Origin: Streptomyces lavendofoliae
GTDB taxonomy: Bacteria > Actinomycetota > Actinomycetes > Streptomycetales > Streptomycetaceae
Assembly: GCF_014649735.1 (NCBI RefSeq)
Contig: NZ_BMTP01000004.1
Span: 1 to 64,000, forward strand
Length of the DNA: 64,000 nucleotides
Direction of reading: 5' to 3'
Position numbers and translations under genes: made by a program. The notes beneath the pieces were generated by a model, which saw only the letters and a program-made list of their open reading frames with translations, searched no databases and was not told the DNA's origin. The first letter of the stretch is position 1; each line of letters opens with the position of its first letter. Below are positions 26,015 to 35,894 of the stretch, piece by piece.

Positions 26015-26904
26015 GCCGCCACCGCCCCGTCCGCGTCGGCGGCCGCGCTCGGGGTGAGGAGCGGCGGGGCGTCCGGGGAGCGGAGATGGGCGAGCAACAG
26101 GTCCTCCAGGGTCGGTTCCGTGGTGTGCCAGGTCGTGGTGTCGACCGGGCCGTCGGGGCGGACCAGCGCGGTGAGCTGGCGGCCGGTGACGCGGGCCTCC
26201 ACGACCGTGTGCGGAGCCAGGTCACGGACCGGCCCGGTGAGCAGGGTGTGGGCGGTGAGCAGATCGTCGATGCCGCCGCCGAGGCGGACCCGGCCGCCGG
26301 TGACGAGGAACAGGTGGTCGCAGACGCCCTCCAGCTCGCTCAGGATGTGCGACGACATCACGATGCCGGTGCCGCGCTCGGCGGCGTCCGCCATGAGCGT
26401 GCCCATCAGCTGGTGGCGGGCGAGCGGGTCGAGGTCGGCCATCGGCTCGTCGAGCAGGAGCAGTTCGGGCCGCTTGCCGAGCGCGAGGGCGAGGGCGACG
26501 CGGGTGCGCTGACCGCCCGACAGGGCGCGGACGCGGGCCGCGCGGTCGAGCGTGCCGACGACGCGGTCGGCCGCCTCGGCGTCCCAGCGGCCGGGGTTGA
26601 GCTCGGCGCCCAGGCGCAGGGTTTCGGCGACCGTGAGCTGCGGGTACAGCGGCTTGTCCTGGGCCACGTACGCCACGCGTTCACGGGCGGTCACCGGGTC
26701 GGTGCCGAGGACCCGGACGGTGCCGGCGGTCGGGCGCGTCAGGCCGGCGGCCAGTGCGAGGAGCGTGGACTTGCCCGCGCCGTTGGGGCCGACGAGCGCG
26801 CAGACGCGGCCGGCGGGGACCCGGAGGGTGCAGTCGGCCAGGGCGGGGTCGCCCCGCCGTCCGTACCGTTTGGTGAGGCCGTGGGCCTCCAGGGCGCTGG
26901 TCAT
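26011..26904 (-). CDS. ABC transporter ATP-binding protein
   Basis: A 297-residue ABC ATPase: Walker A GPNGAGKST (39-47), LSGGQRTRVALA signature, Walker B LLLLDEPMADLDP, and the SSHILSELE switch region. It partners the downstream permease. The C-terminal 80 residues, with the WHTTEPTLEDLLLAHL element, are typical of exporter ATPases of the CcmA/YtrB type. Overlaps on both sides (4 bp each) tie it to the GntR and permease genes. Confidence 0.92.
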   Translation of the reverse strand: MTSALEAHGLTKRYGRRGDPALADCTLRVPAGRVCALVGPNGAGKSTLLALAAGLTRPTAGTVRVLGTDPVTARERVAYVAQDKPLYPQLTVAETLRLGAELNPGRWDAEAADRVVGTLDRAARVRALSGGQRTRVALALALGKRPELLLLDEPMADLDPLARHQLMGTLMADAAERGTGIVMSSHILSELEGVCDHLFLVTGGRVRLGGGIDDLLTAHTLLTGPVRDLAPHTVVEARVTGRQLTALVRPDGPVDTTTWHTTEPTLEDLLLAHLRSPDAPPLLTPSAAADADGAVAA

Positions 26905-27299
26905 GAGTCGTCCCCCTCATAGAGCTGGTCCAGTACGGAGGTGAAGAGCGCGGTCAGGTCGTCCCGCTCCAGCCCGGCCGCGCGGGCGCGGGCGGCCCAG
27001 TCGGCGAGTTCGCCGCGCAGCGGGGAGTCGGCCGGGGCGCTTCCCAGGGTTCTCCGTACGAAGGTGCCGAGGCCGCGGCGGGCCTCCACCAGGCCCTCCC
27101 GCTCCAGTTCGCGGTAGGCCTTGAGCACCGTGTTCGGGTTGATGGCGGTGGCCTCGACGACCTCGCGGGCCGTGGGCAGCCGGTCGCCGGGTTCCAGCAG
27201 GCCCAGGCGGAGGGCCTGTTTGGTCTGCTGGACGATCTGGAGGTAGGTGGCGACACCACTGCGCCGGTCGATGCGGTACTCGACCACGTCCTGCACCAC
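26901..27299 (-). CDS. GntR-family regulator, YtrA type
   Basis: A winged-helix regulator of about 132 residues: ATYLQIVQQTKQALRLGLL, DRLPTAREVVEATAINPNTV (recognition helix region) and YRELEREGLVEARRGLGTFV, then a short C-terminal helical region of about 50 residues as in the YtrA subfamily. The start is uncertain. GTG 27299 and GTG 27296 lie inside one arm of a 44-bp palindrome, and GTG 27287 is also possible. It likely represses its own ABC operon. It could equally begin slightly downstream with no change to the DNA-binding domain. Confidence 0.88.
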   Translation of the reverse strand: MVQDVVEYRIDRRSGVATYLQIVQQTKQALRLGLLEPGDRLPTAREVVEATAINPNTVLKAYRELEREGLVEARRGLGTFVRRTLGSAPADSPLRGELADWAARARAAGLERDDLTALFTSVLDQLYEGDDS

Positions 27300-27334
27300 C
27301 CTTTCACTAATCAAGTAGTGAAAGGGTGGTGCAG
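27291..27334. promoter_or_regulatory. 44-bp near-symmetric operator/hairpin at the gntR-ABC start
   Basis: Perfect 19-bp arms (CTGCACCACCCTTTCACTA at 27291-27309 and its complement at 27316-27334) flank a 6-bp spacer. The inner CACTA/TAGTG half-sites resemble YtrA-type operators. The palindrome covers the likely start codon and leader, so it may act both as repressor site and as an mRNA hairpin. Confidence 0.9.
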
Positions 27335-27381
27335 AAGAGGGCGGGGTGTCAACACCCCGCCCTCCCCTCACGACCCGCGCG

Positions 27382-28320
27382 TCACGTCTCCGAGCGGTAC
27401 ATCAGGTCCACCTCGTGCGTGGTGAACCCCATCCCCTCGTACACCCGCACCGCCGCCGTGTTGTCCGCGTCGACGTACAGCATGGCCGTCGGGACGCCCT
27501 GCGCCGCCAGGTACCGCAGCCCGACCGAGGTCAGCGCCTTGCCGAGGCCGCCCCCCTGCGCGTCGGGACTGACGCCGACGACGTACACCTCGCCCAGTTG
27601 CTCCTCGGCGTGCACCTTCGTCCAGTGGAAGCCCACGACCGCGCCGTCCGACTCCCGTACGGCGAGGAAGAAGCCCTTGGGGTCGAACCACGGTTCGGCC
27701 TTGCGGTCGTCCAGGTCCCGCTGGGTCAGCGCGCCCTGCTCGGGGTGGTGCGCGAACGCGGCCGCGTTGACGGCCAGCCAGGCGGCGTCGTCCTGGCCGG
27801 GCACGAAGGTGCGGACGGCCACTCCGGGCGGGAACACCGGCTCGGGAACGTCCGACAGGTCGGCCAGCGGCCGGCGCATCTGCCGCAGCTCCCGGAACAG
27901 GGTCAGCCCCAGTACCTGGGACAGGTGGCGGGCGGCCGACTTGCCGCCGTGCGCCCACACCCGCAGCCGCTTGCCCGAGGCCGCCAGCAGCGCGGAGCCC
28001 AGCGCCCGGCCGTGCCCCCGGCCGCGGTGCGACGGATGGACGACCAGCTCGGCCGCCGGGGCCTCGACCGGATCGGTGTCCTCCAGCTGGGCGTAGCCCA
28101 CGAGGTCGCCGCGGACGGTGAGCAACAGGTGGGACACCCCTTCGCGCCGTCCGCCGCGCAGCTGGAGGCGCCCCTGCTCGGACACCGCCTGCATGCCGTC
28201 GGCACGGGCGGCGTCGGTGAGGAGGGCGAGGACGGCCTGGGCCTGCTCGTGGGTGAGCTCGTCGAAGGTGTCGATGCGGCGGCCGGGTTCGAGGGCCGGT
28301 ACGGGGGCGTCAGTCGTCAT
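27382..28320 (-). CDS. mshD: mycothiol synthase MshD
   Basis: A 312-residue protein with two tandem GNAT domains. The C-terminal, active domain has the acetyl-CoA loop VSPDAQGGGLGKAL and the conserved LYVDADNTAAVRVYEGMGF (cut); the N-terminal one has HPSHRGRGHGRALG. The segment ALTQRDLDDRKAEPWFDPKGF (cut) is characteristic of MshD, which acetylates Cys-GlcN-Ins, the last step of mycothiol synthesis. A TAGGCT box at 28328-28333 lies 7 bp before the ATG, suggesting a leaderless transcript. The first-step gene mshA is also in this window. Confidence 0.94.
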   Translation of the reverse strand: MTTDAPVPALEPGRRIDTFDELTHEQAQAVLALLTDAARADGMQAVSEQGRLQLRGGRREGVSHLLLTVRGDLVGYAQLEDTDPVEAPAAELVVHPSHRGRGHGRALGSALLAASGKRLRVWAHGGKSAARHLSQVLGLTLFRELRQMRRPLADLSDVPEPVFPPGVAVRTFVPGQDDAAWLAVNAAAFAHHPEQGALTQRDLDDRKAEPWFDPKGFFLAVRESDGAVVGFHWTKVHAEEQLGEVYVVGVSPDAQGGGLGKALTSVGLRYLAAQGVPTAMLYVDADNTAAVRVYEGMGFTTHEVDLMYRSET

Positions 28321-28452
28321 GCGTACGAGCCTACGACCGGCTGCCGGTGGCCGATGGCAACCGGCTTGTAACCCGCCAACCCCTGTTGCGCTACGCGCGT
28401 TGACTCTAGGCTGCGCTGGGCCCTACCGAACTTGTCGACCACGAGGGGACAG

Positions 28453-30261
28453 ATGTCAGCGACACCGCACAAGAACCGGGTGGCGAGGCGGATACTCGCC
28501 ACCGCCGCCGGCCTGGCCACCGTCGGCGCGATGGTCGCCGCCCTGCCCGCCGGCGCCGACGACCGGGGCAAGCCGGCCGGCCACCACCCCGGGCGCACCG
28601 TCGACGTGCAGCTGCTCTCCTTCAACGACCTGCACGGCAATCTGGAGCCGCCGGCCGGTTCGTCCGGGCAGGTCACCCGCACCAAGCCGGACGGCACGAC
28701 CGAGAAGGTCGACGCGGGCGGCGTCGAGTACCTCGCCACGCACCTGCGCACCGCCCGCCAGGGCAACCCGTACTCCGTCACCGCCGCCGCCGGTGACATG
28801 ATCGGCGCCTCGCCGCTGATGTCGGGCCTCTTCCACGACGAGCCGACCGTCGAGGCGCTGAACAAGCTGAAGCTCGACGTCTCGTCGGTCGGCAACCACG
28901 AGTTCGACGAGGGCGCCAGGGAACTGGCCCGCATGCAGGACGGCGGCTGCCACCCGACCGGCGGCTGCTTCGAGGAGGGCAAGACCTTCCCCGGCGCCGC
29001 CTTCCCGTACCTCGCGGCCAACGTGACGAACGAGAAGACCGGCAAGCCGATCCTGGACCCGTACTTCATCTGGGAGCGCAAGGGCGTCAGGATCGGTTTC
29101 ATCGGGGTGACCCTGGAGGGCACGCCGAACATCGTCTCAGCCGAGGGCGTCAAGGGCCTGAAGTTCGGTGACGAGGTCGAGACGATCGACAAGTACACCA
29201 AGGTCCTGGAGCGCAAGGGCGTCAAGTCGATCGTCGCCCTGATCCACGAGGGCGGCGCGCCGGCCTCGTCCTCGTACAACTACGACTGCGACAGCCCGGG
29301 TGCGGGCGACGGGATATCCGGTCCGGTCGTCGACATCGCGAAGAGGCTGAACCCCCAGGTCGACGCGCTGGTCACGGGTCACACCCACCAGGCGTACGTG
29401 TGCACCGTCCCGGACCCGTCCGGCAAGCCGCGCATGGTCACCTCGGCGGCCTCGTACGGCAAGCTCTACACGGACACGACGCTGACGTACGACCGCCGGA
29501 CCAAGGACATCGTGCGGACGTCGGTGGAGTCGGCGAACCACGTGGTTACGCGCGACGTGCCGAAGGCCGCCGACATGACCTCGCTGATCCAGCGGTGGAA
29601 CGCGCTGGCCGCGCCGATCGCGAACCGGCCCCAGGGCTTCATCGCCGCCGACATCAACGGCCGCGGGTCCTCGGAGTACGAGAAGCCGCTCGGTGACCTG
29701 ATCGCCGACGCGCAGCTCGCCGGGCTGGCCCCCGCCGACAAGGGCGGGGCGCAGATCGCGCTGATGAACCCGGGCGGTATCCGCTCGGACCTGGTGTACA
29801 AGGCGTCCGGCGCCGAGGGCGACGGGGTGGTGACGTACGGCGAGGCGTTCACCGTGCAGCCGTTCACCAACATGATGAACGTGGTCGACCTGACCGGAGC
29901 CCAGCTGATCGCGGCGCTCCAGCAGCAGGTCAGCGGCTCCAACGAGACCTCCCCGAAGATCCTCCAGGTCTCGAAGGGCTTCACCTACACGCTCGACATG
30001 ACCAAGGCGGGCGCGGCGCGTGTCGTGGCCGACTCGGTGAGGCTGAACGGTGCGCCGATCGACCCGGCGAAGTCCTACCGCGTCGCGATGAACGAGTTCC
30101 TCGCGGGTGGCGGCGACGGCTTCCCGGCCCTGGCCCAGGGCAAGAACAAGCTGGTCGGCGCGTCCGACCTGGACGTCTTCAACGCCTACCTGGCGGCCAA
30201 CTCGTCGGCGGCCGCGCCGATCGCGCCGCCGAAGGCCGACCGGATCACGGTCGTCAAGTAG
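28453..30261 (+). CDS. secreted 5'-nucleotidase / UshA-like metallophosphoesterase
   Basis: A 602-residue exported enzyme. After a signal peptide (about 1-35, ending PAGAD), the N-terminal calcineurin-like domain has FNDLHGN (D59, H61), VGNHEFDEG and GHTHQAY metal-binding motifs. The C-terminal 5'-nucleotidase domain (about 350-600) has LMNPGGIRSDL and NEFLAGGGDGF. It would release phosphate and nucleosides from extracellular nucleotides. Start ATG 28453 has GAGGGGAC upstream. The location beyond pst and ppk fits phosphate scavenging, but I see no clear PHO box. Confidence 0.94.
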   Translation: MSATPHKNRVARRILATAAGLATVGAMVAALPAGADDRGKPAGHHPGRTVDVQLLSFNDLHGNLEPPAGSSGQVTRTKPDGTTEKVDAGGVEYLATHLRTARQGNPYSVTAAAGDMIGASPLMSGLFHDEPTVEALNKLKLDVSSVGNHEFDEGARELARMQDGGCHPTGGCFEEGKTFPGAAFPYLAANVTNEKTGKPILDPYFIWERKGVRIGFIGVTLEGTPNIVSAEGVKGLKFGDEVETIDKYTKVLERKGVKSIVALIHEGGAPASSSYNYDCDSPGAGDGISGPVVDIAKRLNPQVDALVTGHTHQAYVCTVPDPSGKPRMVTSAASYGKLYTDTTLTYDRRTKDIVRTSVESANHVVTRDVPKAADMTSLIQRWNALAAPIANRPQGFIAADINGRGSSEYEKPLGDLIADAQLAGLAPADKGGAQIALMNPGGIRSDLVYKASGAEGDGVVTYGEAFTVQPFTNMMNVVDLTGAQLIAALQQQVSGSNETSPKILQVSKGFTYTLDMTKAGAARVVADSVRLNGAPIDPAKSYRVAMNEFLAGGGDGFPALAQGKNKLVGASDLDVFNAYLAANSSAAAPIAPPKADRITVVK

Positions 30262-30336
30262 GGGCACGCGGTACGAGCGCGGGGCGGCGGGCCGGTGAAA
30301 CGGTTCCGCCGCCCCGCGCGGCCGTTCGCGGCGGAC

Positions 30337-30368
30337 GCGCCCCCCGGCCGGCCCCGGTCGGGGGGCGC
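30337..30368 (+). terminator. terminator-like hairpin after nucleotidase gene
   Basis: GC-only arms of 13 bp (30337-30349 and 30356-30368, one G-T wobble) form a very stable hairpin 75 bp past the stop codon. No T-run follows, as is common for Streptomyces terminators. Confidence 0.55.
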
Positions 30369-30438
30369 CGCGGGGCCGGGCGGCTCGGGCGTGCACGCGT
30401 CTGGTGATGGGTGACGTGTACGCGTCATACTCCGGCGC

Positions 30439-31317
30439 ATGAATCCGGACCTGAGCCGACGGAGCTTCCTCGCTGCCACCGCCGCCGTGTCAGCCACCGC
30501 CCTGCTGGGCACCCCCGCCCACGCCCGTACCCGGGTGCTGGGCACCCAGGACTGGATGGCCCGCCTCCCCGGTGACATCCCGCTGCGGGCGCTGACCATC
30601 CCCGGTACGCACAACTCCGCCGCCCCCGCCGGCGGGCTGTGGGTCGCCTGCCAGAACACGAGCGTCGCCCGGCAGCTGGACAGCGGCATCCGCTTCCTGG
30701 ACATCCGGTGCCGGGTCACCGGAGACGCCTTCGCCATCCATCACGGGGCGTACTACCAGAACCAGATGTTCGGCGACGTCCTCGCCGCCTGCCGCGACTT
30801 CCTCGCCGCGCACCCCACCGAGACGGTGCTGATGCGCCTCAAGCAGGAGTACTCCGAGGACTCCGACGCCACCTTCCGGCGGATCTTCGACCTCTACCTG
30901 GACACCAAGGGCTGGCGCCCCCTGTTCCGCATCGGCGACGGCCTGCCCGCGCTCGGCGAGGCACGCGGCAAGGTCGTGCTCCTCGCCGACAACGGCGGCC
31001 TGCCGGGCGTGCGGTACGGGGACGGCGCGCTGTTCGACATCCAGGACGACTACATGGCCGAGCCGTCCGCCAAGTACCCGAAGATCGAGGCCCACTTCCG
31101 CAAGGCCGCCGCCCGGCCCGGCAGGCTGTACGTCAATCACGTCTCCACCGCCGCGCTGCTCCCGCCCCGCTGGAACGCCGACCGGCTGAACCCGCGCGTC
31201 CACGGCTTCCTGGACGGGCCGGAGGCGGCCGGCTGGACGGGACTCGGCATCGTCCCGATGGACTTCCCCAACGTCCGTGCCGGGCTCGTCGAGTCCCTGA
31301 TCCGCCACAACGCCTGA
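30439..31317 (+). CDS. Tat-exported phosphatidylinositol-specific phospholipase C-like enzyme
   Basis: A 292-residue protein with a twin-arginine signal (RRSFLAATAAVSATALLG; R7, R8) and cleavage near AHA-RT. The PI-PLC X-domain is marked by TIPGTHNS (H58), RFLDIRCR and FAIHHGAYY (H101/H102), the two catalytic histidines of bacterial PI-PLC. ADNGGLPGVRYG and VNHVSTA further along fit the family. It would cleave phosphatidylinositol into a cyclic inositol phosphate and diacylglycerol outside the cell. No calcium-binding extension is apparent. It is monocistronic. Confidence 0.9.
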   Translation: MNPDLSRRSFLAATAAVSATALLGTPAHARTRVLGTQDWMARLPGDIPLRALTIPGTHNSAAPAGGLWVACQNTSVARQLDSGIRFLDIRCRVTGDAFAIHHGAYYQNQMFGDVLAACRDFLAAHPTETVLMRLKQEYSEDSDATFRRIFDLYLDTKGWRPLFRIGDGLPALGEARGKVVLLADNGGLPGVRYGDGALFDIQDDYMAEPSAKYPKIEAHFRKAAARPGRLYVNHVSTAALLPPRWNADRLNPRVHGFLDGPEAAGWTGLGIVPMDFPNVRAGLVESLIRHNA

Positions 31318-31565
31318 GCCGCCGCAGGGGATTCGCGGGGCCGAGGTTCCCTCGGCGGGCGGTGAAAAACGTCATGGCATGCATCCGCCCATTCGGTTTG
31401 CGCCGCGAGAGGCCGGCCGGATAGCCATGTATGCGCACGTCCGGCCGGGGCCGAGGGGGAACCGGCCCCCGGCCGGACGTCCCGATCCGCTTCCGGCCCG
31501 CACCGGACCGGCCCCACGACCGGCCGCGGCCCGCACCCCACCGTTCCCGGTACGGCTCAGGCCGC

Positions 31566-32984
31566 TCACGGCGCGGACGGCGGTGGCGTCGGCGCGCCCG
31601 GCAGCCGGATCACCGCGCGCGTACCGCCGCCCTCCGCCGCCGTCAGCTCCACCTCACCGCCCGCCTGCCGCACCGTCCGGGCCACGATCGACAGGCCCAG
31701 CCCCGAGCCGGGCAGGCCGCGCGCCGACGGCGAGCGCCAGAACCGCTCGAAGACGTGCGGCAGCTCGTCCGGCGGGATGCCCGGCCCGTGGTCCCGCACG
31801 GTCAGCTCGCCGTCCGCCAGCGCCACCTCCACCCTCCCGCCCGGCGGGGAGAACTTCACCGCGTTGTCCAGGACGTTCACCAGGGCGCGCTCCAGCGCCG
31901 CCGGCTCCGCCCGTACGTACCAGGGCCGCACGTCGTCCGCCGAGACGGTCAGCTCCGGCCCCCGCAGCCGGGCCCGGTCCAGCGCCGTACCGAGGAGGTC
32001 GTGCAGCGCGACCACCTCCAGCCGGCCGGGGACCGCCGCGTCCGGCCGGGACAGTTCCTGGAGGTCACCGATGAGCGCCGCCAGTTCGGTCATCTGCGCC
32101 TTCACGGACGCCATCAGGGCCCGCCGGTCCTCCGGCGGGATGGCCCGCCCCGTCTCGTCGCTGCGGGCCAGCAGCTCGACGTTCGTCCGCAGCGAGGTCA
32201 GCGGCGTGCGCAGCTCGTGCCCAGCGTCGGCGATCAGCTGTGCCTGCCGGTCCCGGGAGGAGGCGAGGGCGGCCGTCATGGCGTTGAACGACCGCGACAG
32301 GCGGGCGATCTCGTCCTCGCCGTCGACCGGGATGCGGACGGTGAGGTCCTCCGTCCGCGCCACGTGCTCCACCGCCCCGGTCAGCCGGTCCACCGGCTTC
32401 AGCCCGGTCCGGGCCACCCACAGCCCCGCGGCGCCCGCGCCGACGACCCCGATGCCGGCGACGAGGCCCAGCACCAGGGTGAGGGTGTTGAGGGCGTCGT
32501 CGACCTCGTTCAGCGGCCGGGCCACGGACACCGCGCCGGACCAGCCCGGCAGGGGATAGGTGAGCACCCGGTAGTCCGAGCCGTCGGACGCCCGGGCGTC
32601 GTGCGCCGCCTCCGCCGCCCGCCCGTCGGCGACCGCGAGGTCGTCGGCGGTCACGGTGACCGACTGCCGGCCGACCACCACGCAGCTGACGCCCTTGGCG
32701 TCGACGACCTGGATGGTCTGCTGGAACAGGTCCTGGTTGGGGCGGTCCGGCGGGGCCGAACCCGGCGCCCGGCAGCCCCCCGAGCGGAACACGGCGAGCA
32801 CCTCCGCCGGGGCCACCCGGTTCTCCCGCAGCGCGTCGTCCAGCGACCCCACCAGGGCGTTGCGCACCATGAACCAGCAGGTCACCGACACCGCCGCCAC
32901 CGCGACCGCCACCGCCGTCGCGGTGAGCAGAGCGAGGCGGGAGCGCAGCGGCAGCGCGCGGAAGCGGTGAAGCGGTCCGGTCAT
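31566..32984 (-). CDS. sensor histidine kinase, MprB-like
   Basis: A 472-residue kinase: helix at about 16-38, an extracellular sensor region of about 120 residues containing two Cys, a second helix at about 166-190, HAMP, H-box [10 protein letters not shown] (H256), N-box [12 protein letters not shown]-boxes DHGPGIPP and [10 protein letters not shown], and a Pro-rich end. It overlaps the response-regulator gene by 4 bp. Together with the adjacent PepD-like protease it mirrors the mprA-mprB-pepD envelope-stress set of mycobacteria. The native signal is unknown. Confidence 0.93.
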   Translation of the reverse strand: MTGPLHRFRALPLRSRLALLTATAVAVAVAAVSVTCWFMVRNALVGSLDDALRENRVAPAEVLAVFRSGGCRAPGSAPPDRPNQDLFQQTIQVVDAKGVSCVVVGRQSVTVTADDLAVADGRAAEAAHDARASDGSDYRVLTYPLPGWSGAVSVARPLNEVDDALNTLTLVLGLVAGIGVVGAGAAGLWVARTGLKPVDRLTGAVEHVARTEDLTVRIPVDGEDEIARLSRSFNAMTAALASSRDRQAQLIADAGHELRTPLTSLRTNVELLARSDETGRAIPPEDRRALMASVKAQMTELAALIGDLQELSRPDAAVPGRLEVVALHDLLGTALDRARLRGPELTVSADDVRPWYVRAEPAALERALVNVLDNAVKFSPPGGRVEVALADGELTVRDHGPGIPPDELPHVFERFWRSPSARGLPGSGLGLSIVARTVRQAGGEVELTAAEGGGTRAVIRLPGAPTPPPSAP

Positions 32985-33700
32985 TCGGCGGCCCCGCCGC
33001 GCAGCACGTACCCCACACCCCGGACGGTGTGCACCAGCCGGGGCTCACCGCCCGCCTCGGTCTTGCGCCGCAGGTACATCACGTACACGTCCAGCGAGTT
33101 GGAGCTGGGCTCGAAGTCGAAGCCCCACACCGACTTGAGGATCTGCTCCCGCGTCAGCACCTGCCGCGGATGCGACAGGAACATCTCCAGGAGCGTGAAC
33201 TCCGTACGGGTCAGCTCCACCGGCCGGCCGCCGCGCGTCACCTCGCGCGTCGCCAGGTCCATCCGGAGGTCGGCGAAGGACAGGGCGTCGCCCCGGGGCT
33301 CCGGGCGGCCGGATGCCGCCGCGTAGGAGCTGCGCCGCAGCAGCGCGCGGATGCGGGCGAACAGTTCGTCGAGCTCGAACGGCTTCACCAGGTAGTCGTC
33401 CGCGCCCGCGTCGAGCCCGGTCACCCGGTCGCCGACCGTGTCACGGGCGGTGAGCATCAGGATGGGGACGGTCGAGCCGGCGGCGCGGATGCGCCGGGCG
33501 GCGGTCAGGCCGTCCATGCGGGGCATCTGCACGTCGAGGACGACGAGGTCGGGGGCGTGCGCGTCCATCCGCGCGAGCGCGTCGGCGCCGTCGACGGCGA
33601 CATCCGTCCCGTACCCCTCGAAGGCGAGGCTGCGCCGCAGCGCCTCGCGCACGGCGGGCTCGTCGTCCACGATGAGGATGCGGTCGGCGTCGGTGTTCAT
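32981..33700 (-). CDS. OmpR-family response regulator, MprA-like
   Basis: A 239-residue regulator: receiver with acidic pocket D12-D13, phospho-acceptor D56 (LVVLDVQMP) and K in YLVKPF, then a winged-helix domain ([23 protein letters not shown], cut; final [24 protein letters not shown], cut). It partners the overlapping kinase gene. The nearby protease gene has three 11-bp-phased TCTCAG-like repeats in its upstream region, fitting binding by an OmpR-type dimer. Confidence 0.94.
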   Translation of the reverse strand: MNTDADRILIVDDEPAVREALRRSLAFEGYGTDVAVDGADALARMDAHAPDLVVLDVQMPRMDGLTAARRIRAAGSTVPILMLTARDTVGDRVTGLDAGADDYLVKPFELDELFARIRALLRRSSYAAASGRPEPRGDALSFADLRMDLATREVTRGGRPVELTRTEFTLLEMFLSHPRQVLTREQILKSVWGFDFEPSSNSLDVYVMYLRRKTEAGGEPRLVHTVRGVGYVLRGGAAE

Positions 33701-33719
33701 GGGGCCAGCGTCGCACGCG

Positions 33720-34679
33720 TCAGGAACCCGCCCGGAGGTCGTCCAGGTCGGCCTTGACGGTGTCGATGGGGATGGCGAAACCGAGGCCGACGCTGCCGGC
33801 CGTGGACCCGGTCGCGGAGCTGGGCGCGTACATGGCCGAGTTGATGCCGATGATCCGGCCGTTCATGTCGATCAGCGCGCCGCCGGAGTTGCCGGGGTTG
33901 AGCGAGGCGTCGGTCTGGATCGCCTTGTACGTCGTCTTCGTGTCGCCCGTGTCGCCGTTGAACCGCTGTCCGCCGAACTCGAAGGGCCACTGGTCGCGCG
34001 GGCCGGACTGCTGCTGCCCCCCGTCGTCCTTGGCCACCGTCACGTCCCGGTCGAGCGCGGAGACGATCCCGCTGGTGACGGTGCCGGTCAGGCCCTCCGG
34101 CGACCCGATGGCGACGACCTGGTCGCCGACGCGGACCTTCCCGGATTCGCCGAGCGTGGCGGCCTTCAGCCCGGACGCGCCCCGGAGCTCGATCAGCGCC
34201 AGGTCCTTCCCGGGGTCGGTGCCGACGACGCCGGCGGTGTAGGTCCGGCCGTCGCCGAGCCGGACCTCGATCTCCGAGGCGCCCGCGATGACGTGGTTGT
34301 TGGTGACGACCTCCCCGCCGGCGGTGATGATCACGCCCGAGCCGGTGGACGTGCCGGCGGTGGACGCCGCGCTGATCTCCACGATGCTCGGCGACACCGC
34401 CTGGGCCACACCGGCGACGGTGCCCCGGCTGGACTGCGAGACGCTGGTGCCGGTCACCCCGCCGCCGGATGCGACCGGTGCCGGGTCGCCGCCGGTGAGC
34501 TCGTGCACCAGCGCCGAGGCGCCGCCACCGACCAGCGCGGCGGCCAGGGCGACGGCCGCGACCAGCGCCACCGGCCTCCTGGGGCGGCGGTGCGCGGCGG
34601 GCGGGAGGGGCGGGTACGCCGGGGGCGGCGGGTACGCGGGGGCCGGCTGCTGCTCGCCGGAGGAGGAGAGGTCCGTCAT
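33720..34679 (-). CDS. membrane-anchored trypsin-like serine protease (HtrA/PepD-like)
   Basis: A 319-residue protein: Pro/Tyr-rich cytosolic N-terminus, one membrane helix (about 37-60), and an S1C protease domain with the catalytic triad seen as TNNHVIAG (His), KDLALIEL (Asp) and [11 protein letters not shown] (Ser). There is no PDZ domain; the protein stops soon after the protease fold ([11 protein letters not shown]), shorter than HtrA/PepD. It probably degrades damaged extracytoplasmic proteins or processes a signal. ATG 34679 is chosen as [11 protein letters not shown]; a longer frame exists upstream but lacks a ribosome site. It lies 19 bp upstream of the response-regulator gene on the same strand. 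Confidence 0.92.
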   Translation of the reverse strand: MTDLSSSGEQQPAPAYPPPPAYPPLPPAAHRRPRRPVALVAAVALAAALVGGGASALVHELTGGDPAPVASGGGVTGTSVSQSSRGTVAGVAQAVSPSIVEISAASTAGTSTGSGVIITAGGEVVTNNHVIAGASEIEVRLGDGRTYTAGVVGTDPGKDLALIELRGASGLKAATLGESGKVRVGDQVVAIGSPEGLTGTVTSGIVSALDRDVTVAKDDGGQQQSGPRDQWPFEFGGQRFNGDTGDTKTTYKAIQTDASLNPGNSGGALIDMNGRIIGINSAMYAPSSATGSTAGSVGLGFAIPIDTVKADLDDLRAGS

Positions 34680-34702
34680 GGGTACGACTCTCGGAGCCGT
34701 AC

Positions 34703-34730
34703 ATGAGAACCGTCTGAGGACGCCCTGAGA
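34703..34730 (-). promoter_or_regulatory. three phased TCTCAG-like repeats upstream of the protease gene
   Basis: On the minus strand TCTCAG (34725-34730), CCTCAG (34714-34719) and TCTCAT (34703-34708) repeat every 11 bp, ending 24 bp before the start codon. This resembles the YCTCAG-type sites of MprA and suits an OmpR-family dimer. Confidence 0.65.
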
Positions 34731-34841
34731 GTAGGGGCAAAGTCTCGTATGCCCGATGTAAGGACCCCTCTCGGGGTGGGGCTCCCGGGGTGGCACGCTC
34801 CCGGCGCCATCCCGGCGCTCCCGGCCACCGGCCTGCCGGGG

Positions 34842-35870
34842 CTACTGCCCGTCGCACCCGCAGGAGCGGCGTACCACCAGCGCCGAGGGGAACTGCTTGA
34901 CGCGCTCCCGGCGCGACCCCGCCACCCGCAGCCCGTCGTCGAGCACCAGGTCCACCGCCGCCCGCGCCATCGCCGGGCGGTCGGAGGAGACCGTCGTCAG
35001 CGGCGGGTCCGTCAGCGCGGCCTCCTTGACGTCGTCGAACCCCGCCACCGCCAGGTCGCCCGGCACGTCCAGGCGCAGCTCGCGGGCCGCGCGGAGCACG
35101 CCGATGGCCTGGTCGTCCGTGGAGCAGAAGATGGCCGGCGGCCGGTCCGGGCCCGCCAGCAGCTTCAGCGCCACCTGGTAGGCGTCGTAGCGGTTGTACG
35201 GGGCCTGGAACAGCCGGCCCTCCACCGAGCGGCCGGACTCCAGCATCGCGCGGCGCCAGCCCTCCTCGTGGTCGGCGACCGGGTCGCCGACGGCGGGGGT
35301 GTCCTCCACGCCGCCGAGGCAGGCGACGTACTCGTGGCCGTGCTCCAGGAGGTGCCGGGTGGCGAGCTGGGCGCCGCCGATGTCGTCGGTGACGACGGCG
35401 ACGTCGTCGAGGGCCTCGGGCCGCTCGTGGAGCAGCACCACGCGCGCGTCCCACGCCTCGATCTCCTGGGCGGCGCGCTCGCTCATGCCCTGGCTGACGA
35501 GGATCAGCCCGGCGACCCGCATCCCGAGGAAGGCACGCAGATAGTGGATCTCGCGCTCGTCGCGGTAGTCGGAGTTGCCGACCAGGACCATCTTGCCGCG
35601 GTCGGCGGCGGCCCTCTCGACCGCGTGCGCCATCTCGGCGAAGAACGGCTGCCGGGCGTCGGGGACGATCATGCCTATGAGGTCGGTGCGCCGCGAGGCC
35701 ATGGCCTGCGCGACGCGGTCGGGCCGGTAGCCCAGCTGCTTGATCGCTGCGAGTACCCGCTCGCGCGTGGCCGGGGCGACCGGCCGGGGTCCGTTGTTGA
35801 TGACGTAGCTCACGACCGCGGTGGAAGTCCCCGCCAGTCGCGCCACATCGTCCCGCGTCACCTTGGCCAC
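34842..35870 (-). CDS. LacI-family transcriptional regulator
   Basis: A 342-residue LacI protein: N-terminal helix-turn-helix ([21 protein letters not shown], cut), hinge helix around [13 protein letters not shown], and a periplasmic-binding-protein-like effector domain with [15 protein letters not shown] and [13 protein letters not shown]. The hinge lacks the usual ALLxxxT form, ending [11 protein letters not shown]. It ends with three closely spaced Cys/Asp residues (RRSCGCDGQ), unusual for LacI proteins. No sugar operon is adjacent, so the target is unknown. GTG start. Confidence 0.92.
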   Translation of the reverse strand: MAKVTRDDVARLAGTSTAVVSYVINNGPRPVAPATRERVLAAIKQLGYRPDRVAQAMASRRTDLIGMIVPDARQPFFAEMAHAVERAAADRGKMVLVGNSDYRDEREIHYLRAFLGMRVAGLILVSQGMSERAAQEIEAWDARVVLLHERPEALDDVAVVTDDIGGAQLATRHLLEHGHEYVACLGGVEDTPAVGDPVADHEEGWRRAMLESGRSVEGRLFQAPYNRYDAYQVALKLLAGPDRPPAIFCSTDDQAIGVLRAARELRLDVPGDLAVAGFDDVKEAALTDPPLTTVSSDRPAMARAAVDLVLDDGLRVAGSRRERVKQFPSALVVRRSCGCDGQ

Positions 35871-35894
35871 GCGCGGCAGTCTACGCGGGGTGAC

